Positions 36,515 through 45,749 of a DNA stretch of 64,000 nt are shown here, piece by piece. A program made the translations under genes and the position numbers. This DNA is from Bacteroidales bacterium (GTDB lineage: Bacteria > Bacteroidota > Bacteroidia > Bacteroidales > Prolixibacteraceae): the NCBI GenBank assembly GCA_012729335.1, contig JAAYDJ010000034.1:38237-102236 (forward strand), in the 5' to 3' direction. Every line of letters starts with the position of its first letter. The first letter of the stretch is position 1. The notes below the pieces were generated by a model. It was given only the letters and a program-made list of their open reading frames with translations. It was not told the DNA's origin and made no database searches.

Positions 36515-39500
36515 CTATTTATAGTTGAGGTTCTCAGGCAGAAACTTCTCCACGAATTCGGGGGTGACGCCCTTCCGGCGGGCGTAATCCTCCACCTGGT
36601 CGCGGCCGATCTTCTCGACTCCGAAATAGCGTGCCTCAGGGTGGGCATAATATTGACCGCATACCGAAGCATTGGGATACATGGCGAAATGTTCGGTGAG
36701 GGAGATCCCGGCCCTATCGGCCTGGAGGAGATTCAACAGGGTTTTCTTTTCGGAATGCTCGGGGCATGCGGGGTAACCCGGCGCGGGTCTGATGCCCTGG
36801 TACCCGGTGTGGAAGAGATCGTGAAGAGAAAGATTTTCGTCAGGGGCATATCCCCACAGTTCCTTGCGTACCACCAGATGAAGGTATTCTGCGAAGGCCT
36901 CGCTCAGGCGGTCGGCCAGCGACTCGAGCAGCAGGGCCTTATAGTCGTTGTGTTCCTCGCGGAAGCGGCGTGTCCATATTTCAATGCCTGTGCCGGCGGT
37001 CACGGCAAAACCCCCGCAGTAATCGGCCCGCCCCGACGTCAGCGGGGCTACGTAATCGGCCAGGCAGAGATGGGGTTGCCCCTCCTTTTTCTTCTCCTGC
37101 TGCCGTAAATGCCGGAAGACTCCCGCCAGTTCCTTGCGGCTTTCATCCCTGAAAAGAAAGACATCGTCACCTGAGGCGTTGGCGGGCCACAGCCCGACCA
37201 CACCATGCGCGCTCACCATCTTCTCAGCGATGATCTCATCGAGCATTTCCCGGGCCTCGGCATAGAGTTTCCGTGCGGCCTCCCCCTGCCGGGGATCGTC
37301 AAGAATCGCTGGAAAGTGGCCTTTCATTTCCCAGGCCATGAAGAAGAAGGTCCAGTCGATATAATTACGAAGTTCTTCAAGGGGAAAATCGTGGTAATGC
37401 TTTACTCCCGTAAATTGGGGCACATAAACGGGCGACACCTGCCAGTCGATGGGAGGCCGGTTGGCGCGGGCCTGCGCCAGGGAGACATACTCCCGGGGTT
37501 TACGCTGCTCCTGAAACCGGCGGATCCCTTCATATTCTTCCTTCACTTCCTGCAGAAACTCCCTGTTTCCGGCCAGAAGGGAGGCCACCACCCGCGTGGA
37601 AAGGGAGGCGTCCTTGACGTGGACCACAGGGGCGTGGTATTCAGGGGCGATCTTTACCGCCGTATGGATTTTGGAAGTGGTCGCTCCCCCGATAAGCAAG
37701 GGCAGCCTCATTCCCCGGCTTTCCATCTCCCGGGCTACTTCGGTCATCACCTCCAAAGAAGGGGTGATCAATCCGCTCAACCCCACAATATCCACCTTCT
37801 CAGCCAGGGCCGCATCCAGAATGCGGTCGGTGGGCACCATCACCCCCAGGTCGATCACCTCATAGTTATTGCATCCCAGCACCACCCCGACAATGTTCTT
37901 CCCGATATCATGGACATCCCCTTTCACGGTGGCCAGCAGGATTTTTTTCTGCTGTTCCGGCAGGGGGAATTTCTCCTTGTCGGCCTCGATGTATGGAAGG
38001 AGGAAGGCCACGGCTTTTTTCATCACCCGGGCCGATTTGATGACCTGGGGCAGGAACATTTTCCCTGACCCGAAGAGCTCGCCCACGATGTTCATTCCAT
38101 CCATCAGGGGACCTTCAATGATGCTGAGCGCAGGAGAGTACACTTTTACCGCCTCCGCCATATCGTCGTCGACGAAGTCGGTGATTCCCTTAACGAGGGC
38201 ATGACCGATCCGCTCCTGCAGGGGCAGATGACGCCACTCCTCACGCCGCTCTTCGGGTTTACCATTGGTCTGCAGCCGCCCTGCCAAATCGAGGAGACGC
38301 TCCGTAGCATCGGCCCTCCGGTTGAGCACCAGGTCCTCCACCTTTTCCAGCAGTTCCGGACCGATCTCATCGTATATCTGGAGCATGCCGGGATTGACGA
38401 TGCCCATGTCAAGGCCCGCCGCAATGGCATGGAAGAGAAAAACAGAATGCATCGCCTCCCTGACCGTGTCATTGCCCCGGAAAGCAAAGGAGACGTTGCT
38501 GATCCCCCCGCTGGTGCGGGCATAGGGAAGATGCTGTTTAATCCAGCGGATGGCTTCGATATAGTCGACGGCGTAGTTGTTGTGTTCTTCCAATCCGGTG
38601 CCGATGGTGAGCACATTGGGATCCAGGATGATGTCTTCGGGAGGGAATCCCACTTCATCTGTGAGGATCCGGTAAGCGCGGGCACAGATCTCTTTTCTGC
38701 GTTCCAGGGTATCGGCCTGACCCTGTTCATCGAAGGCCATGACCACCGCTGCCGCCCCGAAACGCCTGATGGTGCGGGCGTGCAGCTTAAAGACCTCCTC
38801 GCCCTCCTTGAGACTGATGGAGTTGACAATGGCCTTCCCCTGGATGCACTTGAGGCCGGCTTCGAGCACCTCCCACCGCGATGAGTCGATCATCACGGGC
38901 AGGCGGGCGATGTCGGGTTCGGCCATCATCAGGTGGAGGAAGGTGACCATCTCCTTTTCAGCGTCGAGCATGGCGTCGTCGAGATTGACATCGATGGCCT
39001 GGGCACCGTTCTCTACCTGATCACGGGCGATGGCCAACGCCTCTTCATACTTGCCTTCCCGGATGAGCCGGGCAAATTTGCGGCTTCCGGCCACATTGCA
39101 CCGCTCCCCGATATTGAGAAAGTTGTTTTCCGGAGTGATGGCCACGGGCTCCAATCCGGTGAACCGGGTCACATGGTCATGTGGCTTCACCACGTGGGGC
39201 CGGGCTACGGCCGCCGCACGGGCAAACTCCCTGATGTGGGCGGGAGTGGTGCCGCAACACCCCCCCACGATGTTCACATAGCTGTGCCGGAGATAATCAC
39301 GGATCTCAGCGCCCATGCTCTCCGGAGTTTCGTCATAACGCCCGAACTGGTTGGGCAGCCCGGCATTGGGGTGGGCACTCACATAAAAGGGGGCCTTCCC
39401 GGAAAGCTCCTTAAGGTAAGGTTTCAGTTCGGCTGCCCCCAGGGAACAGTTGAGGCCGATCGACAGCAACTTCACATGGGACAGGGTGTGCAAAAAAGCC

Positions 39501-40180
39501 TCCAGGGTCTGTCCGGAAAGGGTACGCCCGCTGGCATCGGTGATGGTCCCCGACACCATCAGGGGGAGATCCCGGCCCCGGGCTTCCAGGGCTTCCTCGA
39601 TGGCCACCAGTGCCGCCTTGGCATTCAGCGTGTCAAAAACGGTCTCCACCAGCAGCAGTTCAGCCCCCCCGTCAAGGAGCCCTTCGACCTGTACACGGTA
39701 GGCCGCCTTCACCTCATCGAAGGTGACCGCCCGGAAACCCGGATTATTGACATCGGGCGAAAGCGAAAGCGTTTTGTTGGTGGGCCCGATGGCCCCCGCC
39801 ACATAACGGGGTTTGGCGGGATTGGCCGCCGTGAATTCGTCAGCCAACACCCGGGCAATTTCTGCCGATGCCTTGTTCATGGCATGTACCCACCCCTCTG
39901 CCTGATAGTCGGACTGAGAAATAGGGTTGGCATTGAAGGTGTTGGTAGAAAGAATATCTGCCCCCGCTTCCAGATACTGCCGGTGTATCGAGGCAATGAC
40001 CTCCGGCTTCGTGAGCGAAAGAATATCGTTGTTCCCCTTCAGGTCGAACACATGGGTGGCAAACAGCTCTCCCCGGAAATCCTCCTCGGTCAGATGAAAA
40101 TCCTGGATCAGCGATCCCATGGCCCCATCGAGCACCAGCACGCGATGCCTCAGTTCTTCATGTATATCTTTCTTGACCAT
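36515..40180 (-). CDS. metH: Cobalamin-dependent methionine synthase, full length
   Basis: A 1221-residue four-module enzyme that methylates homocysteine from 5-methyltetrahydrofolate. Numbered from an in-frame GTG two codons upstream, the homocysteine module has zinc ligands Cys247 (GLNCSLG) and Cys310-311 (GGCCGTTP). The pterin module (about 345-620) has [14 protein letters not shown] and [10 protein letters not shown]. The cap (650-745) and B12 domain carry [11 protein letters not shown] with axial His759. The reactivation domain (about 900-1223) binds SAM and ends [20 protein letters not shown], then the [12 protein letters not shown] segment. I prefer the ATG at 40180. Upstream on the same strand is the UPF0280 gene. 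All modules are present, so it should work without the separate corrinoid operon at 20-24 kb. Confidence 0.96.
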   Translation of the reverse strand: MVKKDIHEELRHRVLVLDGAMGSLIQDFHLTEEDFRGELFATHVFDLKGNNDILSLTKPEVIASIHRQYLEAGADILSTNTFNANPISQSDYQAEGWVHAMNKASAEIARVLADEFTAANPAKPRYVAGAIGPTNKTLSLSPDVNNPGFRAVTFDEVKAAYRVQVEGLLDGGAELLLVETVFDTLNAKAALVAIEEALEARGRDLPLMVSGTITDASGRTLSGQTLEAFLHTLSHVKLLSIGLNCSLGAAELKPYLKELSGKAPFYVSAHPNAGLPNQFGRYDETPESMGAEIRDYLRHSYVNIVGGCCGTTPAHIREFARAAAVARPHVVKPHDHVTRFTGLEPVAITPENNFLNIGERCNVAGSRKFARLIREGKYEEALAIARDQVENGAQAIDVNLDDAMLDAEKEMVTFLHLMMAEPDIARLPVMIDSSRWEVLEAGLKCIQGKAIVNSISLKEGEEVFKLHARTIRRFGAAAVVMAFDEQGQADTLERRKEICARAYRILTDEVGFPPEDIILDPNVLTIGTGLEEHNNYAVDYIEAIRWIKQHLPYARTSGGISNVSFAFRGNDTVREAMHSVFLFHAIAAGLDMGIVNPGMLQIYDEIGPELLEKVEDLVLNRRADATERLLDLAGRLQTNGKPEERREEWRHLPLQERIGHALVKGITDFVDDDMAEAVKVYSPALSIIEGPLMDGMNIVGELFGSGKMFLPQVIKSARVMKKAVAFLLPYIEADKEKFPLPEQQKKILLATVKGDVHDIGKNIVGVVLGCNNYEVIDLGVMVPTDRILDAALAEKVDIVGLSGLITPSLEVMTEVAREMESRGMRLPLLIGGATTSKIHTAVKIAPEYHAPVVHVKDASLSTRVVASLLAGNREFLQEVKEEYEGIRRFQEQRKPREYVSLAQARANRPPIDWQVSPVYVPQFTGVKHYHDFPLEELRNYIDWTFFFMAWEMKGHFPAILDDPRQGEAARKLYAEAREMLDEIIAEKMVSAHGVVGLWPANASGDDVFLFRDESRKELAGVFRHLRQQEKKKEGQPHLCLADYVAPLTSGRADYCGGFAVTAGTGIEIWTRRFREEHNDYKALLLESLADRLSEAFAEYLHLVVRKELWGYAPDENLSLHDLFHTGYQGIRPAPGYPACPEHSEKKTLLNLLQADRAGISLTEHFAMYPNASVCGQYYAHPEARYFGVEKIGRDQVEDYARRKGVTPEFVEKFLPENLNYK

Positions 40181-40275
40181 CTCCACTTGTTGAATAATCC
40201 TGGTTCCTTGTTTTCGACTTCTTGTTTACAGCCTTCGTTTTCCATCCACAGCGTAAGATATGCAGATTCTCTTTT

Positions 40276-40336
40276 CCCGGGGTGGCAGTCGTTCCTTCTT
40301 TACCCCGGGTTAATCCGTTCTGACCCTTTCAGGGTT
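40276..40336. repeat. REP-like double hairpin upstream of metH
   Basis: Two inverted repeats sit together: CCCGGGGT and ACCCCGGG around an 18-base middle (about 40276-40309), and GACCCTTTCAGGGTT (about 40322-40336). The same pairing of an AACCCTGAAAGGGTT hairpin with a CCCGGG hairpin is, as I recall, a dispersed intergenic repeat in many Bacteroidota. There is no T-tract. It could also act in the metH leader, since it lies between the UPF0280 stop and the metH start. Confidence 0.5.
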
Positions 40337-40366
40337 TAAAATTCTTTCACCGAAGTGGGTCGGCAC

Positions 40367-41125
40367 TTACGCTGAACTGTGCACAAAGCGGACGTCAAAG
40401 TTACCACGGATTCCGGTTTGGTCTTCGCAAATGACGACCAGGGAGAGAATTTCGGGAAATTGTTCTGAATATTTTAACACCGGTTCAATATCGGCGGGGG
40501 TTTGCACGCGGTTGGCCAGGGCGGTAGCCCAGGCGTCGGCCAGCACCGGCGAGGAGCAGGCTACCATGACAGCATCGGCCTTGCCGAAACTAAAGGAGGG
40601 GCCGACGGTACCCGAGGAGGTACATACACCACAAGGGGTTTCCCCGGCAGGAATCAGAATGCCGATTTTTTCAGAGAGGGGGGAATCGCCGGCATATATG
40701 GTCATCAGGAGGTCCTCTTTCAGGAGAAGAAAATAGTCGCCTCCGTTTTCGACGATCAGCTCTTTCAGTGGGAAGCGGTTTCTGATCTTTTCGGCGGTGC
40801 GGAGGGCAAACATTCCGGCCACGGCGGCCATGGGGCCCGTACCGCTGCGGATGCCCGCGGCAGCCATCTCCCTGGCTTGTGCGGGAGCCCCCGGAAAGAG
40901 CTTCAGCGGCTCCAGGGTAACCCCAAAGGCGGGAAACTCATGGATATAGGAGTCGAGCATCGTCCTGAGGTCCATCACCTCATGCAGGGCCACCTCCGCG
41001 ATCTCCTTCCGGAAAGAGGGATGGTCTACCCCGATCCAAAGGTCGGTCTCCAGGTATTGTACCGTAAAGGAGGCAAACCTGGCAGGATTGAACTGCTGGC
41101 GGTAACTCCGCGGCTGGTATTCCAT
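40367..41125 (-). CDS. UPF0280 (COG2122, ApbE-like fold) protein linked to homocysteine synthesis
   Basis: A 252-residue cytoplasmic protein of the UPF0280 family. Recognisable stretches are GIRSGTGPMAAVAGMFA, VENGGDYFLL, GVCTSSGTVGPSFSFGKADA and DAWATALANRV, which also recall ApbE flavin transferases. In Methanosarcina the homologue (MA1715, as I recall) was tied genetically and chemically to sulfur incorporation into homocysteine, together with COG1900 and a NIL-ferredoxin, both found at 55.8-57.4 kb here. Cys in GVCTSSGT is a candidate for persulfide chemistry. It precedes metH on the same strand, separated by about 190 bases and a hairpin element. Confidence 0.88.
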   Translation of the reverse strand: MEYQPRSYRQQFNPARFASFTVQYLETDLWIGVDHPSFRKEIAEVALHEVMDLRTMLDSYIHEFPAFGVTLEPLKLFPGAPAQAREMAAAGIRSGTGPMAAVAGMFALRTAEKIRNRFPLKELIVENGGDYFLLLKEDLLMTIYAGDSPLSEKIGILIPAGETPCGVCTSSGTVGPSFSFGKADAVMVACSSPVLADAWATALANRVQTPADIEPVLKYSEQFPEILSLVVICEDQTGIRGNFDVRFVHSSA

Positions 41126-41224
41126 ACCTTCAAAAATACAACAAAAAAAGAGCTCAATACCCTCTGAGAATTAGGAAATAATCATCCTTCCGCAAGGCAG
41201 ATGACACCGGTCACCCATAAACAC

Positions 41225-41261
41225 GCTCCCGGACCGCCGGAAGATTCCGGAGTCCGGGAGC
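41225..41261 (-). terminator. Long GC hairpin after the T9SS protein gene
   Basis: GCTCCCGGAC pairs perfectly with GTCCGGGAGC, with an inner CCGGAA/TTCCGG pair. On the minus strand the tail is only GTGTTTATG, so termination is plausible but the U-tract is weak. It separates the exported-protein cluster from UPF0280. Confidence 0.5.
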
Positions 41262-41361
41262 TGCACTGGCCTGGAAATTCAGTCAAGCCCTGACGGTTTC
41301 CCCTGCCCCGGATAACTTGCCTGCCCCGGACAACATGCCTCGCATGCGCCAGGGGAAAAGG

Positions 41362-44235
41362 TTACCTTTTAACGATCTTCCTTACCACCCTGCTGTCGGG
41401 CGTTTCCAGAACCAGCAGGTAAATGCCCGGCTGAAGGGCTCCCATGGGAACCATCAGTTCAGAGGAGGTGCAGGCAGCCACATATACCATCCTTCCGGAA
41501 AGATCGGCCAGCTTCAGCACTCCTTTGGTCTTCACTCCGGAAATGCGGAGTTCCGACGTCACCGGGTTGGGCCACGCCCTGAGGGCACTTCCGGAGAGAT
41601 CGCTGACGGGCGTATTCACGGTGAAGTTGGCCGTGAGGGTGCGGGGAGCTGAAAGGGTGAAGACATAGCTGGCCAGGGTACTCACCACGGTGGCCCCTTC
41701 CGTCCAGTTGACAAAGAGATATCCCTCGGCAGGTTGTGCATGGGCAGTGACCGTGGTTCCGGTATTAAAGGTGCCACCGCCGCTAACCGTGCCTCCGGCA
41801 GCGGGTGATGCGGTAAGGGTGAGGGAATGGGTCACGGGAATTTCCCTGAAATTGGCAGTCAGGGAACGGTCGCTGTTCAGGGTGAACTTGTAATTCACAG
41901 AGGCCGTGACCACCTTGGTTCCTTCGGTCCAGTTGACAAACTCATAACCCCTTTCAGGAACGGCCGAGATGGTGACCGTAGAGCCCGGGGCGTATTTGCC
42001 TGCACCCAGGGTGCTTCCGCCAAAGAGAGGAGTCGACGACAAGGTGAGCGTACTCTGTACAGCCGCAGCCTTAAAGTTGGCCACGAGCGTCTTGTTTCCG
42101 TTCAGGGTGAAGGTGTACCCTGACGTAGTGCTCACCACCTTCGTCCCTTCGGTCCAGCTCACAAATTCATAACCTCTCCTCGTGGTGGCTTTTACCGTCA
42201 CCTCCGAACCTTCGGTGAAGTTGCCGCCTCCACTGACGGTGCCCCCGGCAAGCGGACTGGCAGAAAGGGATACGGTATACTTTGAGGGGACGCTTTTAAA
42301 GTTGGCCACCAGGGTGGTGGCACTATTCACGGTGAAGGTATAGGCCTGGGAAGTACTCACTTCTTTGGAGCCGTCGGTCCAGTTCACAAACTCATATCCC
42401 TTGCTGGTGCTGGCCTTGACAGTGATGGAACTCCCCGCAGCAAAGGTGCCGCCCCCGGTAACGGTTCCTCCGGCGCCGGGATTTGCCACCAGGGTGACCA
42501 CACAATTCACCGGCAGGCTTTTGAAATTGGCCACCAGTGTGCGGCCGGCATTCACCGTGAAGGTATAACTGGCGCTGGTGGAGGCCACTTTGGTCCCCTC
42601 CGTCCAGTTCACAAACGTATACCCCTTGGCAGGGGTGGCGGTGACTGTCACCGCTTTGCCCTGGGGATAACTTCCGGCCCCGGAGAGGGTGCCGGCACCA
42701 GCCGGACTGGAGGAGAGGCTGATGGTAAAGGTCGAAGATCCGGAGGTGGTCACAAAAATCGAGGATGAAGCCACCGACTCCCCATTGGGGGCTATGGCCT
42801 GCACCATATAAGTGTATTCATGGCCGGTAAGCAAACCGGTCACTGTATGTGTGAGCACATTTGTAAGCGTCTTGGGGAAATACCCGGCAGGATTGCTCCC
42901 GGTGCTGGAAGTGCTGATCACCCATAGCTTGTATCCCGTGGCGTGGGTCACAGCCTCCCACCTGGCCACAAAGGAAGTGGTGGTGATATTGGTGGCCGGA
43001 AGCGCAACAGGCGCCGGAGGCTTGGTGATAAAGGCGATCTCATTGCCAAAGTAGGAGAGCGTGGTATTGAAGATGGCCCGAACCCTGTATTTGTAATTGG
43101 TGGAAGGATTCAGGTCAAAATCCTTGAAGTCATAACTGGTGGCCGTGGTAAATCTCCACAACCAGTTTTGATTTACATAAATTTCCAACCTGTATTTGGT
43201 GGCCCCGGCGACCGGGTTCCAGCGGGCCGTGAACGAATGGTCGGTGATATTGGTGGGCTGGATAGCCACCGGCCGCTCCAGCATATCCGTAGTAGCCCTG
43301 ATGGCATTCGACCTGGCCGATTCCTCATGGTCATTGACCGCCGTAACCTGATACTCATATTCCATTCCCGACTCCAGGTTCTCCACCCACTTCGAAAGAT
43401 TGGTTGTGGTTTCCCCGTTGATGATCACCTTGCCCGACACTTTCTCCTTCAGAAAGAATTTATAAAACCTGGCCCCCGGGCTTTTATTCCACTGGGCCAG
43501 AAAACCGTTGGGCTGGATGTTCAATGCCTGAAGCGCCACAGGAGCCACAATTTTTGTGTATACTTCCCCTTCCGTAATATCTGACCAGATGTCAATATAC
43601 TCCCCTTTCCAGGCCGCCCACACCCTCTTGTACCCCTTCAGAGTAATCAGGTACTTCGTTCCGCTGACCAGTCCGGTAACAGCCTGGCTGGAGGTGGTGA
43701 GTCCCCTGAAGTCATTCCATTCCCCGGTTTCATCATTCATCACATACAGGTAAATCTCACTCCAGGTGGTGACATTGGGCACGGTCTTATTCCAGCTGAC
43801 CGTGAAGGAACTGGAGGTCACATTCGTAATGCCGGTAAGGGAAGGCCCGGGATACAACAAGGCGATATCCGCTTCACTCTTCTCAAGGTAGGTCGCGTTG
43901 GCCCGCGCTTCTACGATGATTTTCCGGTCATCATCCCAAAAGGGTTCCATGTATCCGATGTTGGTGGCCACAAATTCGGTTTCTGTGCTCTTCACCTTGG
44001 CCGGTGCGTAATTGGGAATGTTGCCCCAGGTGCCGTTCGATGTGTTTATTCCGTAAATAAAAATCCAGTACTCCGTGGCACCTGCAACGGGTGTCCATGC
44101 GATCCTGCAGGAAGAGGAGGTGACGTCAAAAACAGAAACATTGATGGAGGAAGCCTCCTGCCGGAAGAGCCCGGAGAGAAGGAACAGAATCAATGGCCAC
44201 CGCAGAAGGATTCGGAAGTAAAATGATTTTTTCAT
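41362..44235 (-). CDS. T9SS-secreted protein: fibronectin III domains plus five B-repeats
   Basis: A 957-residue exported protein. After a signal sequence (1-30) there are about five fibronectin type III-like domains (30-500), each with a pattern such as SSSCRIAWTPVAGATEYWI or SFTARWNPVAGATKYRLEI. Residues 502-877 are five tandem 75-residue modules of the InlB B-repeat/Listeria-Bacteroides type (GYEFVNWTEGTKVVS ... LVANF). The last 80 residues are a type A T9SS sorting domain (AWPNPVTSELRI, LSGRMVYVA, LQPGIYLLVLET, VVRKIVKR). The protein is thus sent across the outer membrane and attached or released, probably as an adhesin or scaffold. No catalytic domain is seen. Confidence 0.92.
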   Translation of the reverse strand: MKKSFYFRILLRWPLILFLLSGLFRQEASSINVSVFDVTSSSCRIAWTPVAGATEYWIFIYGINTSNGTWGNIPNYAPAKVKSTETEFVATNIGYMEPFWDDDRKIIVEARANATYLEKSEADIALLYPGPSLTGITNVTSSSFTVSWNKTVPNVTTWSEIYLYVMNDETGEWNDFRGLTTSSQAVTGLVSGTKYLITLKGYKRVWAAWKGEYIDIWSDITEGEVYTKIVAPVALQALNIQPNGFLAQWNKSPGARFYKFFLKEKVSGKVIINGETTTNLSKWVENLESGMEYEYQVTAVNDHEESARSNAIRATTDMLERPVAIQPTNITDHSFTARWNPVAGATKYRLEIYVNQNWLWRFTTATSYDFKDFDLNPSTNYKYRVRAIFNTTLSYFGNEIAFITKPPAPVALPATNITTTSFVARWEAVTHATGYKLWVISTSSTGSNPAGYFPKTLTNVLTHTVTGLLTGHEYTYMVQAIAPNGESVASSSIFVTTSGSSTFTISLSSSPAGAGTLSGAGSYPQGKAVTVTATPAKGYTFVNWTEGTKVASTSASYTFTVNAGRTLVANFKSLPVNCVVTLVANPGAGGTVTGGGTFAAGSSITVKASTSKGYEFVNWTDGSKEVSTSQAYTFTVNSATTLVANFKSVPSKYTVSLSASPLAGGTVSGGGNFTEGSEVTVKATTRRGYEFVSWTEGTKVVSTTSGYTFTLNGNKTLVANFKAAAVQSTLTLSSTPLFGGSTLGAGKYAPGSTVTISAVPERGYEFVNWTEGTKVVTASVNYKFTLNSDRSLTANFREIPVTHSLTLTASPAAGGTVSGGGTFNTGTTVTAHAQPAEGYLFVNWTEGATVVSTLASYVFTLSAPRTLTANFTVNTPVSDLSGSALRAWPNPVTSELRISGVKTKGVLKLADLSGRMVYVAACTSSELMVPMGALQPGIYLLVLETPDSRVVRKIVKR
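41605..42732. repeat. Five in-frame 225-base repeats encoding the B-repeat modules
   Basis: Each unit encodes 75 residues with the same spacing of conserved positions (GGTVSGGGxF, GYxFVNWTEG, TLVANF). DNA identity between units is moderate, so the duplication is not very recent, but the constant length would allow unit loss or gain by recombination. Confidence 0.85.
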
Positions 44236-44272
44236 AATGGTTGTTATTAGATGTTTTTTTCTTCTTGTCTGT

Positions 44273-45247
44273 TCATTTCAGTTTGGCGCAGTCCAGCATC
44301 ACCTTGTCGCCTACGCCGTCGTAGCGGAGAGGAAGGAATTTTCCGCCGGCATAATCTTCCTGGAAGGTGACCTTATAGTAAGCGCATCCGCCGTTCTTGG
44401 TTTTCACGGCCATGGCGGCGATGCAGTAGCGGTGGAGGATGGCGCCTGAAATCTCATGGCGGCGGATCTCCCAGTCGTAGGTGATGGCGGTCTTCAACAC
44501 TTCGGTACCGTCGATGAAGCCGCTTTTCCAGTCGTTGGAATTTTTCAGGGCGGAGACCATGCGGGCCTCCCTGGGGGCATCGGAAACCACGGCTGCCGGA
44601 AAAACCGCATTGGCCATGCCGGCCGCCGCTCCCGCCTCGTTCAGTTGCTCCGCCACCCGGTTATAACCGGCGAAATCATCGCCACTGATCTTCAGGATGC
44701 CCGACGCCGCCGGAGAATAATAGCACTGGACCACCACCTTCAGGGTGTGCTCCCCGGGGCCCAGTTTGGCCAGCGCTTCGGCGAACCCCACCGGCCCTTC
44801 ATATTTCTTCCCGAATTTGTTCCAGGTGAGCCCCGGCGTGTTGTACACCTGTGTCACCGCCGGATCAGGAACCATCTCCATCACCACATGGTTTTTTTGC
44901 TTCAGGTCACCCGAGATGTACATGTTGGCGAAGGTGAGCTGCTCCTCACGGGGCTGCTGGTAATCATACAACGGAGGTTTGATCTCGTAAATGAATATCT
45001 CCACCAGCAGTTTCTCGTTCGGACTGGCATTGACATAGATTTCCTTCAGGGTTTGGGGCAGGTATGCCACGGCATAGAGGTAATCCCCCGCATGGAAGGT
45101 GGTGGTTAACCCGGCAGGCGAGGCCGGATCAATAAGAGACGACGAAAAGACCACATTCCCCGGTTCTGTGGAGAGGGACTGCGCAGGAGCGACCCTCACC
45201 CAGCATATCAGGGAGAGCAAGATGATAATTAATCTGTTGGTTTTCAT
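44273..45247 (-). CDS. Exported protein of unknown function (324 residues)
   Basis: A signal peptide (1-22, ending VAPAQ) is followed by a mature part with no repeats, no sorting domain and no lipobox. It contains segments such as AGDYLYAVAYLPQTLKEIYV, EKLLVEIFIYEIKPPLYDYQ and GEHTLKVVVQCYYSPAASG, which suggest a beta-sandwich and resemble uncharacterised Bacteroidota proteins in T9SS clusters. A central helix (YNRVAEQLNEAGAAAGMAN) separates it from the C-terminal part with four or so Cys. It sits between two sorting-domain genes in the same orientation. I do not recognise a function. Confidence 0.65.
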   Translation of the reverse strand: MKTNRLIIILLSLICWVRVAPAQSLSTEPGNVVFSSSLIDPASPAGLTTTFHAGDYLYAVAYLPQTLKEIYVNASPNEKLLVEIFIYEIKPPLYDYQQPREEQLTFANMYISGDLKQKNHVVMEMVPDPAVTQVYNTPGLTWNKFGKKYEGPVGFAEALAKLGPGEHTLKVVVQCYYSPAASGILKISGDDFAGYNRVAEQLNEAGAAAGMANAVFPAAVVSDAPREARMVSALKNSNDWKSGFIDGTEVLKTAITYDWEIRRHEISGAILHRYCIAAMAVKTKNGGCAYYKVTFQEDYAGGKFLPLRYDGVGDKVMLDCAKLK

Positions 45248-45256
45248 ATATGTATT

Positions 45257-45727
45257 TTAATATTTTATCACCCTGAACGTTTGAACAATCAACTCTTTCT
45301 GGCTTACAGTAAGCAGGTAAATCCCCGGGGCAATAGCGGCCAGGCTGATTTCACAGGTGGTGTCCACCACATCTCCCCGGAGCAATTCATGCCCCTGAAT
45401 ATCGTTTATCCTGTAGTTCAGATCATGGTGATTTTCAGATTTCACCTTCAGGAATATTTTCTGGGTAGCAGGATTGGGAAATACCATCAAATTGATGCCG
45501 GGAAACGATATGTCATCTGCAGCAGTGACTACCAGGCGTGTCTGATGCTGTCCCTGGGTAACCATGTACCCGGCATCTGAAAAGGTTTCAATAACCGGCT
45601 CCCCAAGGGTCCAGCTTACCGTGTAACCAGTCATGGCTCCTGTGTGTCCCGTTGAAGCTACCACTTGCTGTGCAGTTGAAATAAAAGACGCGCATGTGCA
45701 CAAAAGAGCAATAATGAAAGTCTTCAT
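45257..45727 (-). CDS. Small T9SS-secreted protein with sorting domain
   Basis: A 156-residue protein starting MKTFIIALLCTC, with a signal peptide ending STAQQ. The open frame runs 24 codons further up and overlaps the upstream gene by 50 bases; an ATG at 45739 is the other realistic start. The short mature domain has the common pattern YTVSWTLGEPVIETF ... VTQGQHQ. It is followed by a T9SS sorting domain (VFPNPATQKIFLKV, DIQGHELLRGD, IAPGIYLLTV, FRVIKY). Proteins of this shape are frequent in Bacteroidota and have no assigned role. It directly follows the S74-domain gene. Confidence 0.8.
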   Translation of the reverse strand: MKTFIIALLCTCASFISTAQQVVASTGHTGAMTGYTVSWTLGEPVIETFSDAGYMVTQGQHQTRLVVTAADDISFPGINLMVFPNPATQKIFLKVKSENHHDLNYRINDIQGHELLRGDVVDTTCEISLAAIAPGIYLLTVSQKELIVQTFRVIKY

Positions 45728-45749
45728 ATCAGATTTCATTGAAATTTGT

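Noticed and set aside
40187..40366. Cobalamin riboswitch before metH
   Set aside because: The conserved B12-box and core could not be matched. Only a GACTGCCACC string and two hairpins are seen, which fit a dispersed repeat better.
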